This document shows, piece by piece, positions 16,879 to 26,032 of a stretch of DNA of 64,000 bases. Each line of letters starts with the position of its first letter. Position 1 is the stretch's first letter. This stretch comes from Paenibacillus gyeongsangnamensis (GTDB taxonomy: Bacteria > Bacillota > Bacilli > Paenibacillales > NBRC-103111), in contig NZ_JAQAGZ010000012.1 in the NCBI RefSeq assembly GCF_027533625.1, forward strand, positions 62,001-126,000, in the 5' to 3' direction. The position numbers and the translations under genes were made by a program. The notes below the pieces were generated by a model. That model saw only the letters and a list, made by a program, of their open reading frames with translations. It made no database searches and had not been told where the DNA came from.

Positions 16879-17559
16879 CTACAAATGAAAGGCCTTGTAA
16901 AGCGCCGCCTTGGCTTCGACGGCCAATTTGAGCGTACGCCCTTCGTCAAAATACATCGGCATCTGGATCGCAAAGGCTACGATCCCGTGCATCATCGCCC
17001 AGAACACGTCGCTGGTCGCCTCCGGGTCGCCCGGGATCATAACCCCTTGCTCCATCGCATACCTTACGGCATCGACCAGCACGAGGAAGGCTTCCACACG
17101 CGGCGCTTTCTCCCCTTGAGGCGTGCCCGTCAAGTAATCGATCCGCCACATGAACATGAGCTGGTAATATACCGGGTGGCTCAGGCCGAAGAGGACGTAC
17201 GCCTCGCTGAGGCTGCCGAGCCGCTCCCACGGATCGGCCGTACTGTCCGCCGCCTCCGCCAGCCGCCGTTGGAACCGGCTGAAGGCGTCGTCCACCACGG
17301 TAAACAGCAAAGCGTCCTTATCCTTGAAGTAGAGATACAGCGTGGCCGGGGAATAGCCGATCCGTTCCGCCAGCTTCCGCATGGAGAAATCATGGTATCC
17401 CCGCTCGAGGAAGAGCTCGCTGGCGGTATGGAGGATCAGGCTGCGCAGCTCCTCCTTCTGCTCTTCTCGCCGCCGCCGTCCCTTATTACGGGGGGTGACC
17501 CGTCCCGCGGTTTCGGCTCCGGCGGGCTTGCTGCCGTTCTCATTGTCTGTTGGTGGCAT
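16879..17559 (-). CDS. TetR-family transcriptional regulator
   Basis: A 226-residue regulator. After about 30 basic, disordered residues comes a TetR helix-turn-helix (LRSLILHTASELFLERGYHD, MRKLAERIGYSPATLYLYFK). The C-terminal region resembles TetR_C ligand domains of the WHG/FadR-like groups. Matching operator-like palindromes occur upstream of its own start (17573-17587) and upstream of the downstream membrane-protein pair (16842-16858), so it is likely the repressor of both. Ligand unknown. Confidence 0.88.
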   Translation of the reverse strand: MPPTDNENGSKPAGAETAGRVTPRNKGRRRREEQKEELRSLILHTASELFLERGYHDFSMRKLAERIGYSPATLYLYFKDKDALLFTVVDDAFSRFQRRLAEAADSTADPWERLGSLSEAYVLFGLSHPVYYQLMFMWRIDYLTGTPQGEKAPRVEAFLVLVDAVRYAMEQGVMIPGDPEATSDVFWAMMHGIVAFAIQMPMYFDEGRTLKLAVEAKAALYKAFHL

Positions 17560-17572
17560 AGCCTCTCCTTAA

Positions 17573-17587
17573 ATGAACGGTGTTTAT
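17573..17587 (-). promoter_or_regulatory. TetR-type operator ahead of TetR gene
   Basis: ATGAACGGTGTTTAT is an imperfect copy of the perfect palindrome at 16843-16857, placed 14 bp upstream of the TetR start codon; suits autoregulation. Confidence 0.55.
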
Positions 17588-17805
17588 TTAAATTTATACA
17601 CGGAGTTTGCACTTTATGCAAGCCTTTTTTGCATCTCATTTATCTCAATAGGCTTTTGGTCCCTTGGTTCCTTGGCTTCCTTGCCTTCCGGCAGAAGAGA
17701 GGTGCAGCGCGGGAGGAAAGGACCCGCTTACATCTTGCCCGATTTTCGGTACAATGTAGGCATATCTTGCATGCTTTATCATTAGCCGGAAGGGGGTGCT
17801 CGCTC

Positions 17806-19581
17806 ATGTGGCTCAAAAAAAGCTTGTTCGCCAAGCTTCTGGTCGGGATGCTGATCTCCGCCATCATTCCGTTATCGCTCTCCAGCATCATTTCCTATAA
17901 GACAACCACCCGTTCGGTGGAGCGCCAGGTCATCGAGCTGAACCAGAATACGATGGACAGCGGCATGGACAATATCAAGCGTTACCTGAACGAGCTGAAC
18001 CACTTGTCCGTTTCCTTCTACCACGATCAGACGCTTATGCGCTATCTGCGGTCGCAGGAGGCCGTGCCGGTGCAGACGCTGTACATTACGGATCAGGTGA
18101 ACTCGATTTACAACAACCGTCCCGAGTTCCAGGCGGTACAATATACGAGCGCCATGACGGGGCAGACGTTCGCCAAGACCGATCTGACCCAGGTCGGCCT
18201 GACGGTCCCTCTCCCGCCGGTTAGGATTCCGAGGAGCGAGGAAGAGAGCTGGGGCCCGGAGAGCAGGTATGACGTCACGGCCATCAATGGAGAGAGCGTA
18301 CTGGCCTTCCATAAGCCGATCGTGGATTATCCGAGCCCGACGGTGCTCGGCATGCTGTCGCTCTATGTAGGCCTTGATGAGGTGGGACGGCTGCTGAAGC
18401 CGCTGTCCGGCACCGTCCCGAACGGAGGGGAGACGATCCTGCTCTTTATCCGCAAAGATATGAAGCTGCTGCTCGCCTCCGGGGAAACGCCCCATCCCGA
18501 AGGCGCGGACGGCGGGCTCGGGGTGGACATGGAGGGGGTTCGCGGCTCAGTGAACGGCAAGTGGAACGGGCGAAGCGGCCTCTTCATCTATGTGAGGGGT
18601 CAGTTTATGGATCTGCCGCTGACAATGGTCAAGTTCGTTCCCTCGGCGGTCGTCAACGAATCGGCCAACCGGACGCTGAGCCGGGTTCTGGCGATTCAGG
18701 TCGTCGCCGTTCTGTTCATTCTCGTGCTGGCGGCGATCTTATCGTATTGGACGATTTCCCCGGTCAAACGGCTGCTTCGGAGCATTGCCCGGGTTGAGAC
18801 CGGCAACTTCGATGTAGAGCCGGCTACCGGCCGGCGTGATGAGCTCGGGGTGCTGGAGCACCGGTTCCAGACGATGGTTGTGAGCCTGGACGACCTCATG
18901 AACCGGGAATACCGCAACCGGCTGGAGCTGACTACCGCGCGGCTGAAGATGCTTCAGGCACAGATCAATCCGCATTTCTTATACAATACGCTGCAGTCCA
19001 TCGGGACGCTGGCGCTTCGCCACGGCTCGGACGAGATCAGCGACAAGATCGCCGAGCTCGGTTCCATTCTGCGTTACAGCATGGACCTCGAGACGGAGAC
19101 CGTGCCGCTGCAGAAGGAAATTCGGCACATCGAGCACTACATGTCGCTGCAAACGGGGCGGTTCAAGAACAAACTGTCCTATACGCTCTCTTGTCCGCAG
19201 GAGGGCCTGGGCGTTCGGGTGCCCAAGATGATTTTACAGCCCCTTGTCGAGAACAGCATCGTGCACGGAATGGAAAAGGGAAGCGGCTCCGGCACGGTCC
19301 ATATCGGCATCGAGCTCGGGCGGGAGCTCCGCATCCGCGTGATGGACAACGGCAAAGGGATGGAGCAGGCCGTCATTGAGCGGATTCAGCGGGAATTCGA
19401 CGAGCGGCAGCTGCATACGGGACAGGAACGCGGCATCGGGCTCATTAACGTGCTCCAGCGGCTAAGGCTCTGTTACGAAGGGGGTTTTCAATGGGACATC
19501 CAGAGCGCCCCTTACGAGGCGACAGTAATCACGCTGATTATTCCATATGATATGGAAGCAAAGGAGGGGAACGCAGGATGA
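17806..19581 (+). CDS. YesM-type sensor histidine kinase
   Basis: A 591-residue membrane kinase. The start at 17806 (MWLKKSLFAKLLVGMLISAI) follows GGAAGGGGG; longer upstream extensions lack family similarity. TM helix 1 at about 9-31, a large extracellular sensor domain to about 294, TM helix 2 at 295-318, HAMP, then His_kinase with QAQINPHFLYNTLQSIG (385-401; phospho-His about 391) and a HATPase domain ending GIGLINVLQRL. It overlaps the YesN-type regulator by four bases (ATGA) and sits upstream of a CUT1 importer, so it probably senses the transported carbohydrate. Confidence 0.92.
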   Translation: MWLKKSLFAKLLVGMLISAIIPLSLSSIISYKTTTRSVERQVIELNQNTMDSGMDNIKRYLNELNHLSVSFYHDQTLMRYLRSQEAVPVQTLYITDQVNSIYNNRPEFQAVQYTSAMTGQTFAKTDLTQVGLTVPLPPVRIPRSEEESWGPESRYDVTAINGESVLAFHKPIVDYPSPTVLGMLSLYVGLDEVGRLLKPLSGTVPNGGETILLFIRKDMKLLLASGETPHPEGADGGLGVDMEGVRGSVNGKWNGRSGLFIYVRGQFMDLPLTMVKFVPSAVVNESANRTLSRVLAIQVVAVLFILVLAAILSYWTISPVKRLLRSIARVETGNFDVEPATGRRDELGVLEHRFQTMVVSLDDLMNREYRNRLELTTARLKMLQAQINPHFLYNTLQSIGTLALRHGSDEISDKIAELGSILRYSMDLETETVPLQKEIRHIEHYMSLQTGRFKNKLSYTLSCPQEGLGVRVPKMILQPLVENSIVHGMEKGSGSGTVHIGIELGRELRIRVMDNGKGMEQAVIERIQREFDERQLHTGQERGIGLINVLQRLRLCYEGGFQWDIQSAPYEATVITLIIPYDMEAKEGNAG

Positions 19582-21149
19582 AAGTGCTCATTGCCGATGA
19601 CGAGGAGCATGTGCGCGAAGGGATCGAGCTGTCCGTGGATTGGGCCAAATTCGGCGTGACCGAGCGGCTCATGGCCGAGGACGGGAGGGAGGCGATCGAA
19701 TTGATTCGGCGCCATCACCCGGGGGTATTATTTTGCGACATGAGCATGCCGGGGATGGACGGAACGGAGCTCCTGCGGCTGCTGCGCGAGGAGGGCTGGG
19801 ACACCCAGGTCATCGTGGTCAGCGGCTACGACGATTTTCCGTATACGCGGGCGGCCATTCGGGCCAGCGGCATCGATTATTTGCTCAAGCCGTTCCGCAA
19901 AAGCGATCTGGAGCAAGCGCTGGAGAAAGCGGCCGCGGCTTGGCGGCAGCGGGAAAGCCTGCTTCGCGAGGAGCGGGAAACCGGCTACCGGCTGCGTCAG
20001 GCTGACGCGCTGCTGGACGAGCAGAAGCTGGCGGTCTATTTCAAGGGCGAGACCGCCTTTCATGAGGGCATCCGGGGCATCTTCTATAAAATCGGGCTGC
20101 CGCCGGAGCGGCTCGGCGTCGCTCTGGTGCTCCCGCGCAACCGCTCGGAGCTGGTCGAGCGCCGCTTTTACGGCGACAGCGAGCTGTTCGTCTTCGCTGT
20201 CAATAATATCGCCCACGAGACGCTGCAGCCTTATGGCTCGCATTACTTATGCCGTCTGGACGATTACCAGTGGCTGCTGCTGACCTCAATGGAAGGAAAC
20301 CGCCTCCGGGCGGCCGGGGATCACCGCCGTCATATGGACAGCGTGGCGGAGGCCTGGCGCAGGACGCTCGGCCTGCAGGCGCTGGTCGGCGTCTGCGACG
20401 CGGAGGCGCGGGTCGAAACGCTGCAGGCGGCCATCGGCTCGGCGAGGGCGGCGCTGCTGAAGTGCGACCTGATGCAGGGTGCGGCGGCCGCGCCGGGGCA
20501 GAGCAAGGACGTCCCGCGGCTGACCGACCAGGATATTCTGTTGAAGGCCGCGCTGACCAAAGGCAACAAGCCGTATGCGGCCGATATCATCCGCTCTTTC
20601 GCTTCCTCGCTGCGGGACCGGGGGACGCTGAGCCTGAAGGACCTGCAGTCGTGCACCGTCGAAGCCAATCTTCTGCTGGAGCGGGCAAGCCGGCTGCGGC
20701 TGAACGGGAAGGAGCCGGTCGATCTGTTCCTGCCGCTCTGGATCAGCGATCTGGACGAGTGGGAGAAGCTCCTCATTCAGCAGTGGTGGCGCCTTATGGA
20801 GGAAGCGGGGGGCGAAGGCGGCGGCAACGGAGGCATTCAGGCGATCCGCGACTACATGCACCGGCATTTCCAGGAGGATCTGTCGCTCTCGACGCTGTCC
20901 GAGCGGTTTCACTTCAGTCCGCAGTATATCGCCAAAAAATTCAAGGAGCTGTACAACACGACAGTCATGACCTACCTCACGGAGCTGCGGATGGAGAAGG
21001 CCAAATCACTTCTCGAACGGACAGAGCTTGCGGTGACGGAGCTGGCGCAGACGCTGGGCTACGCCGACGAGAACTACTTCGGCAAAGTGTTCAAGAAGCA
21101 CACCGGCCTCTCCCCGCTGCAATACCGCAAGCAGCACCGAGATTCATAA
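19578..21149 (+). CDS. YesN-type AraC response regulator
   Basis: A 523-residue regulator. The receiver domain spans 1-120 with phospho-acceptor D54 (LFCDMSMPGMDG) and the conserved K near GIDYLLKPF. A long variable middle region follows. The C-terminal AraC-type double helix-turn-helix (about 420-523) includes LSTLSERFHFSPQYIAKKFK and ELAQTLGYADENYFGKVFKK. It is translated with its kinase and is expected to activate the ABC importer genes just downstream. The promoter between 21150 and 21257 contains the palindrome CTTAGTACACTAAG (21195-21208), a possible target. Confidence 0.92.
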   Translation: MKVLIADDEEHVREGIELSVDWAKFGVTERLMAEDGREAIELIRRHHPGVLFCDMSMPGMDGTELLRLLREEGWDTQVIVVSGYDDFPYTRAAIRASGIDYLLKPFRKSDLEQALEKAAAAWRQRESLLREERETGYRLRQADALLDEQKLAVYFKGETAFHEGIRGIFYKIGLPPERLGVALVLPRNRSELVERRFYGDSELFVFAVNNIAHETLQPYGSHYLCRLDDYQWLLLTSMEGNRLRAAGDHRRHMDSVAEAWRRTLGLQALVGVCDAEARVETLQAAIGSARAALLKCDLMQGAAAAPGQSKDVPRLTDQDILLKAALTKGNKPYAADIIRSFASSLRDRGTLSLKDLQSCTVEANLLLERASRLRLNGKEPVDLFLPLWISDLDEWEKLLIQQWWRLMEEAGGEGGGNGGIQAIRDYMHRHFQEDLSLSTLSERFHFSPQYIAKKFKELYNTTVMTYLTELRMEKAKSLLERTELAVTELAQTLGYADENYFGKVFKKHTGLSPLQYRKQHRDS

Positions 21150-21256
21150 GTTCCTTTTTCAGGCGAAAATATTCTCTGCCCTTCTCCCCGGCCGCTTAGT
21201 ACACTAAGAGCACGAACCGATCAATGCTATATATTTCATTCAAGGGGGATTCGGAA

Positions 21257-22537
21257 ATGATAAAAAAATGGCTGTCGATGTTTACCGTTTCCACGCTGCT
21301 GGTTACGGGGGCTGTCGGCTGTGCCGGCGGGAATGAGCCGAGCAACACGCCGGCGCCGGCCGGCAAATCGGCGGGGGGAGAAAAAACGACCATCAAGCTG
21401 ATGCAGTTTAAAGTAGAGATTACGGATAAAGTGAAGGCGATGGCCGCCGATTATATGGCGCAGAATCCGAACGTCGTCATCGAGGCGCAGGTCACCTCCG
21501 ACTACGATACGCTGCTTAGAACGCGCTTCGCTTCCGGGGATGCGCCGGACGTGTTCATGACCAAGGCATTCACAGATATCGCGGACTGGTCCGACAAGCT
21601 GGCGGATCTGTCGAACGAGCCTTGGATGTCGAAGGTCTCTCCATCTGCCGTGCAGGGCATGACCGTGAACGGCAAAAAGCTCGGCTTCCCGGTCGCGTTC
21701 GAGGGCTACGGCTTCATTTACAACAAGGACCTGTTCGCCAAGGCGGGCATCGATAAAGTGCCGACGACCTTGACGGAGCTGAAGCAGGTTAACGAAAAAT
21801 TGAAAGCGGCTAACATTCCGTCCTACTCCGAAGCCTACAAGGAGTGGTGGGTGCTCGGCCAGCACTTGTACAATCTGCCTTTCGCCTATGAGAAGGATCC
21901 GGTAGCCACCATCAACAAAATCAACAAAGGCGAAGCCAAGGTGAACGACGTCGTCAACATGAACGGCTTCTTCGACGTGCTCGACCAGACGGTCAAGTAC
22001 GGCAAGGGCGCGGAATCGGTCGGCGTAAGCTACGACAATCAGGTGTCGGACTTCTCTACCGGGAAGACGGCGATGATGCAGCAGGGCGTATGGACCATCG
22101 ACTCCATCACCAAGATCAATCCGAATTTGAAAATGGGCATGTTCGCCATTCCGCTCAATGACAACGCGGCCGAAACCAAAATGCCGGTCGGCGTTCCGGG
22201 CTACTACGTCATCAATAAGGATGCGAAGAACCTGGAGGAGTGCAAAAAGTTCCTGAACTGGCTTCATACGAACGGGCAAAAGTATCTGGTCGACTCCTTC
22301 AAGCTGATCCCGGCCTTTACCGACCTCAAGACGACGCCGGAGCTCGGACCGCTGGCAGCCGATCTCAGCGCTTACGTCGAGAAGAACCAGACGATCCCGT
22401 GGGCGCATACGCTGTGGCCTTCCGGCTCCAACCAAGAGTTCGCCAAGCCGCTCCAAGCGTATGTTGGCGGACAAATGACGAAGGACCAGGCGCTAACGGA
22501 AATTCAGAAGATCTGGAAGGACCGCGTGAAGAAATAA
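21257..22537 (+). CDS. CUT1 carbohydrate ABC transporter substrate-binding lipoprotein
   Basis: A 426-residue extracellular solute-binding protein of family 1. Start at 21257 (MIKKWLSMFTVSTLLVTGAV) with AAGGGGGA upstream. The signal ends in AVGC, a lipobox with Ala at -3, so the Cys is the likely lipid anchor. Mature-protein blocks such as ASGDAPDVFMTKAF and TAMMQQGVWTI are typical. The next two genes are its permeases. No ATPase is encoded here; such importers usually share MsmX-type ATPases encoded elsewhere. The sugar is unknown. Confidence 0.9.
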   Translation: MIKKWLSMFTVSTLLVTGAVGCAGGNEPSNTPAPAGKSAGGEKTTIKLMQFKVEITDKVKAMAADYMAQNPNVVIEAQVTSDYDTLLRTRFASGDAPDVFMTKAFTDIADWSDKLADLSNEPWMSKVSPSAVQGMTVNGKKLGFPVAFEGYGFIYNKDLFAKAGIDKVPTTLTELKQVNEKLKAANIPSYSEAYKEWWVLGQHLYNLPFAYEKDPVATINKINKGEAKVNDVVNMNGFFDVLDQTVKYGKGAESVGVSYDNQVSDFSTGKTAMMQQGVWTIDSITKINPNLKMGMFAIPLNDNAAETKMPVGVPGYYVINKDAKNLEECKKFLNWLHTNGQKYLVDSFKLIPAFTDLKTTPELGPLAADLSAYVEKNQTIPWAHTLWPSGSNQEFAKPLQAYVGGQMTKDQALTEIQKIWKDRVKK

Positions 22538-22548
22538 TCGCAGGGCAT

Positions 22549-22606
22549 GAGGGGGAACGGCAGGGTGCAGGACTTCCGAAGCGGAGTCTGTCGCCCGCTG
22601 TTCCTC
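22549..22606 (+). other. Intercistronic stem-loop between binding protein and permease
   Basis: GAGGGGGAACGGCAGGG (22549-22565) pairs imperfectly with CCCGCTGTTCCTC (22594-22606), followed by TTGTTT. Such hairpins after a binding-protein gene commonly stabilise its mRNA or partly terminate, allowing more binding protein than permease. The role is inferred from position. Confidence 0.5.
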
Positions 22607-22640
22607 TTGTTTACTCTTAAGGAAAGGATGAGGAAGGCGA

Positions 22641-23519
22641 ATGACCAAGACCAAAACCCGGCAGCTTCTCATCTACGCGGCTTTTGTCGCGCCGGCGGTT
22701 ATTTTTTTCACGATGGTGATCCTCGTGCCGTTCGTCCGGGCCATCCTGTTCTCGTTCCAGGACTGGAACGGTATCAGCAGCAATATCCGCTGGGCCGGCT
22801 GGAGCAATTACCAGAAGCTTGTCAGCGACACCGGTTTCTTGAAATCGTTCTCGTTTACGCTCCGGTATGTGGCGGTAACCGCGATATTGCTGAACGTGTT
22901 CGGGCTGCTGCTTGCCCTCGTGCTGAACATGGCGCTCAAGACGCGAAATGTGCTGCGCACCGCATTTTTCTTGCCTTATGTCATCGGGCCGGTCATCATC
23001 GGGTTCATTTGGCAGTTCATTATTACCCGCTTGTTCGGGGAGATCGGCAAAGCAACGGGTTTACTGCTGTTCCAAAAAAATTGGCTTAGTCTTCCCGACT
23101 ATGCCTTCTGGTCGCTTGTGATCGTGACGGTGTGGCATTCCGCCGGCTATTTCATGGTAATCTACTTGGCGGCACTTCAGGGCGTGCCTAAGGATATGCT
23201 GGAAGCGGCCGAGATGGACGGAGCGGGGCGCCTGAGCCGGTTCTGGCACGTGGTGCTGCCGCTGATCCGCCCGGCGATGACGATCAATTTGTTCCTCGCC
23301 ATCTCGAACGGGTTCAAGGGCTTCGATCTGAACTTCGCGCTCACGAAGGGCGGCCCGTTCGGGTCGACCGAATCGATCGCCTACCATATTTATTTGGACG
23401 CCTTTACGAAAAATCTGTTCACGTATGCTTCGGCTAAGGCGGTTATTTTCTTCCTCGTGCTGGCTTCGGTGACGCTGGTGCAGGTTGCCGTGATGAAACG
23501 CAGGGAGGTGGAGATGTGA
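22641..23519 (+). CDS. Carbohydrate ABC transporter permease (MalF-like)
   Basis: A 292-residue inner-membrane permease with six helices. The EAA loop reads LEAAEMDGAGRLSRFWHVVL (about 190-210), the docking site for the ATPase. The start at 22641 has AAGGAAAGGATGAGGAAGGC upstream. It overlaps the second permease by four bases. Together with the binding protein at 21257 it forms a CUT1 importer under YesM/YesN control. Confidence 0.9.
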   Translation: MTKTKTRQLLIYAAFVAPAVIFFTMVILVPFVRAILFSFQDWNGISSNIRWAGWSNYQKLVSDTGFLKSFSFTLRYVAVTAILLNVFGLLLALVLNMALKTRNVLRTAFFLPYVIGPVIIGFIWQFIITRLFGEIGKATGLLLFQKNWLSLPDYAFWSLVIVTVWHSAGYFMVIYLAALQGVPKDMLEAAEMDGAGRLSRFWHVVLPLIRPAMTINLFLAISNGFKGFDLNFALTKGGPFGSTESIAYHIYLDAFTKNLFTYASAKAVIFFLVLASVTLVQVAVMKRREVEM

Positions 23520-24349
23520 GAAGGGATGGATATACCTCGGGGAAATTCGTGCTCGAGCTGCTCATGATCGCGCTCGCCGTTCTGTTCTTCTTCCCGCTGT
23601 ACATGACGTTCGTCAACGGGTTCAAAACGTACAACGAGGTCGTGACCTCGACCGTGGCGCTGCCGCACGTGTTCCAATTCAAGAATTTCGCCGCCGTCTG
23701 GAAGCAGATCAACTTCTTCGGCGTGTTCATGAACTCCTTGATCATTACCGTAGTCTCCGTATCCGGGATCCTGCTGATCAGCTCGGCCGCAGCATATCAA
23801 TTGGTGCGCCGTCCGGGCGTCGTCAGCCAGATCATCTTCCTCGCGATCCTGTCGTCGCTCGTCATCCCGTTCCAGACGATGATGATTCCGCTGGTCAAGG
23901 TCGCCAAGGATATGGGCCTGATCAATACGATGCACGGCATCATCATCATGTATTGGGGCTTCGGCATTCCGCTGGCGCTGTTCCTGTACCACGGCTTTAT
24001 CAAGGCGATTCCGCGCGAGCTGGAGGAAGCGGCCCATATCGACGGGAGCGGGGCGTTCGGCGTCTACTTCCGGATTCTGCTGCCGCTGCTGAAGCCGATC
24101 ACTACGACGATCGCGATTCTGCATTCGCTGTGGATCTGGAACGATTTTCTGCTACCGCTCATTACGCTCAGCTCCAAGAAGAACCAGACGATTCCGCTCG
24201 CCTCGTCCGTTTATTTCGGGCAGTACACGAACGAATGGCACCTCGCGATGGCGGCGCTGACGATGGCCGTCGTGCCGATCCTCATCTTCTTCCTGTCGAT
24301 GCAGCGCTACATTATTCAAGGCATCACGGCCGGCGCCGTGAAGGGTTAA
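23516..24349 (+). CDS. Carbohydrate ABC transporter permease (MalG-like)
   Basis: A 277-residue six-helix permease starting at the GTG at 23516, translationally coupled to the MalF-like gene (GTGA overlap). EAA loop: LEEAAHIDGSGAFGVYFRIL (about 168-187). The C-terminus ends LSMQRYIIQGITAGAVKG, characteristic of MalG-type CUT1 permeases. It is followed by a strong terminator. Confidence 0.9.
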   Translation: MRRDGYTSGKFVLELLMIALAVLFFFPLYMTFVNGFKTYNEVVTSTVALPHVFQFKNFAAVWKQINFFGVFMNSLIITVVSVSGILLISSAAAYQLVRRPGVVSQIIFLAILSSLVIPFQTMMIPLVKVAKDMGLINTMHGIIIMYWGFGIPLALFLYHGFIKAIPRELEEAAHIDGSGAFGVYFRILLPLLKPITTTIAILHSLWIWNDFLLPLITLSSKKNQTIPLASSVYFGQYTNEWHLAMAALTMAVVPILIFFLSMQRYIIQGITAGAVKG

Positions 24350-24355
24350 AGCAGC

Positions 24356-24390
24356 CAAACCGCCTGGGAGACCGGGCGGTTTGGTTGTGT
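24356..24390 (+). terminator. Terminator of the YesM/YesN-ABC locus
   Basis: CAAACCGCC (24356-24364) pairs with GGCGGTTTG (24375-24383), followed by a T/G-rich tail, eight bases after the permease stop. Confidence 0.7.
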
Positions 24391-24450
24391 GTATGTTTTG
24401 TTTGTTTGTGGCTGTAGTGCTAAACGCGCTAACGGCTGCACCAGAAAGTG

Positions 24451-24793
24451 CTATATGTACCTTGAAGTTCACTATCGTGATCCAAACGACGGCTGGCTAC
24501 CTGCTTAGTGAACCTAGGTTCCGTATTAATGAACTTAGACTCGCTACAGTAGGGGTCTCCGCAGATATTCGGGCTGTAGTGAACTCGCGTACCTTACAAC
24601 TGAATCTAGATTCTCTAAATGTACCCTGAAGTTCATTATCGTGTTCCAAACGGCGGCTAATCCCCTTTTAATGAACGTAGGTTTCCTTATTAATGAACCT
24701 AGACTCACTACAGAGAGGGCTCCGCAGATATTCGGGCTGACTCCCAGCTTAGTGAACTTGGGCTCCTTATTAATGAACCTAGACTCATTACAG
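24451..24793 (+). repeat. Degenerate tandem repeat, about 165-bp unit
   Basis: Two imperfect long units (24451-24612 and 24615-24793) plus internal sub-repeats. ATTAATGAACYTAGACTCRY plus TACAG occurs at 24525-24549, 24689-24713 and 24769-24793. CTCCGCAGATATTCGGGCTG occurs at about 24557-24576 and 24720-24739. Each unit opens with ATGTACCYTGAAGTTCAYTA. Short open frames exist on both strands but none has a ribosome binding site. The surrounding 24391-24999 holds no gene. Confidence 0.85.
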
Positions 24794-24999
24794 ACGGGGG
24801 TTCTCGGTATTGCCGGCTGTAAGCCTCCTTTACGATCCGGATTCCCCCCCAAATGTGCCCCGAAAACCGGACCCCGAAGGGAGGAATTAGAGAATAAACG
24901 CACTTCCAGTCGGTACTTGTGCCGATGACCCAGCGCCGTCCCGAACCCTCGAACCTTCAGCGTTCATCCGCCAGCACTTCCTCATACCTTCAGTACCCG

Positions 25000-25842
25000 T
25001 TACTTCACGCCGAGCCGCATCCGGTAGCTGAATAAGATATCGAGCGTTCTCCCTGCAAAATATTGCTCCGCCTGGGAAGTAAACGCCTGAATATCGGCGT
25101 CCAGTGCAGTGGAGCCCGTCTTCAAGACCGACTGCAGCCCGCCCTGGCTGAGCGCCAGTCCGACGAAACGCTCCGCGTCGCACGCCTCCTTGTTGTGGAA
25201 GACGATCTCCTTCGTGAACCGGAACCTCCCGCTCTCCCGTATTTGCCGCAAATGCCCTTCCTTGCTCCACTTCTTCGCCCGCCTGCCTTCGTCCACGAGC
25301 TTCGCCAGAATGGCGTCGGCCTTGTCGATCAGCCGGTTATAGGCCTCCTCCAGCGTCCAGTTGAAGGTCGGCGGCCAGTCGCAATCGTAGCATGCGAAGA
25401 TGCCTCCTTCCGTCAGTACCCGGGATGCTTCCAGCAGCGTGCTGACCGGCTCCATCCAGTGGAACGACTGCGAGCAGGTCACGAGATCCGCGCTTCCGGA
25501 TTCCAGATCGAGCTGATTGGAATAGCCCGCGCGAAAAGAAACGGTTCCGCTCGCATCCGCGTGATCATGGGACAGCTTCTTGACAGCTTTGCCGTGCATG
25601 TCGTCATTCGGTTCGATGCCGATGACGCGCTCCGCCTGATTCGCCCATAGGAACGTGGACAATCCGGTGCCGCAGCCGAGGTCCGCGACAAGACGCGGCC
25701 GCGTTCCGAGATAAGCCGTAAGGATCTCCGCGACCTGCTGCGGCGCGGCGGGGCGGTACCGGTCGTAATCGTCTTCAAAGCCCGAGAAACGGTCTACATT
25801 GCTTTGCACATTGCCTTCGGGTATCATGAACGCATTCTCCAT
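25000..25842 (-). CDS. Class I SAM-dependent methyltransferase
   Basis: A 280-residue cytosolic methyltransferase. Motif I LVADLGCGTGLSTFLWA (about 50-66), acidic strand VIGIEPNDDMHGKAV, and motif IV region ADLVTCSQSFHWMEPVSTLLEASRVL, the signature of ubiquinone/UbiE-like or generic Methyltransf_11 enzymes. The QSFHW block is typical of small-molecule methyltransferases. Monocistronic. The methyl acceptor cannot be guessed from context. Confidence 0.85.
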   Translation of the reverse strand: MENAFMIPEGNVQSNVDRFSGFEDDYDRYRPAAPQQVAEILTAYLGTRPRLVADLGCGTGLSTFLWANQAERVIGIEPNDDMHGKAVKKLSHDHADASGTVSFRAGYSNQLDLESGSADLVTCSQSFHWMEPVSTLLEASRVLTEGGIFACYDCDWPPTFNWTLEEAYNRLIDKADAILAKLVDEGRRAKKWSKEGHLRQIRESGRFRFTKEIVFHNKEACDAERFVGLALSQGGLQSVLKTGSTALDADIQAFTSQAEQYFAGRTLDILFSYRMRLGVK

Positions 25843-26032
25843 TCTGTAATAGAGGTTCAGCAGGGCTCACCCCGCTGCTGCTGCCGCTTTCATTGTATCA
25901 AGCGGCGGCTGAGGGATACAACGCTTTTTGCAGCCGGATTTGTTTAAATTCCGTTCATAAAAGCAAGATATACTACCTCTTGTCATCACACAAGGTTCGG
26001 TTTACCGATCCTGCAAAAGGAGAATGAAAACG

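Noticed and set aside
16525-17805. An upstream extension of the YesM-type kinase frame to 16525
   Set aside because: The extension is antisense to the DUF2306 and TetR genes and has no similarity to the family; GGAAGGGGG supports the start at 17806.
24451-24793. Repeats considered as a CRISPR array
   Set aside because: Units are long, unequal and divergent; no short identical repeat with uniform unique spacers and no cas gene nearby.
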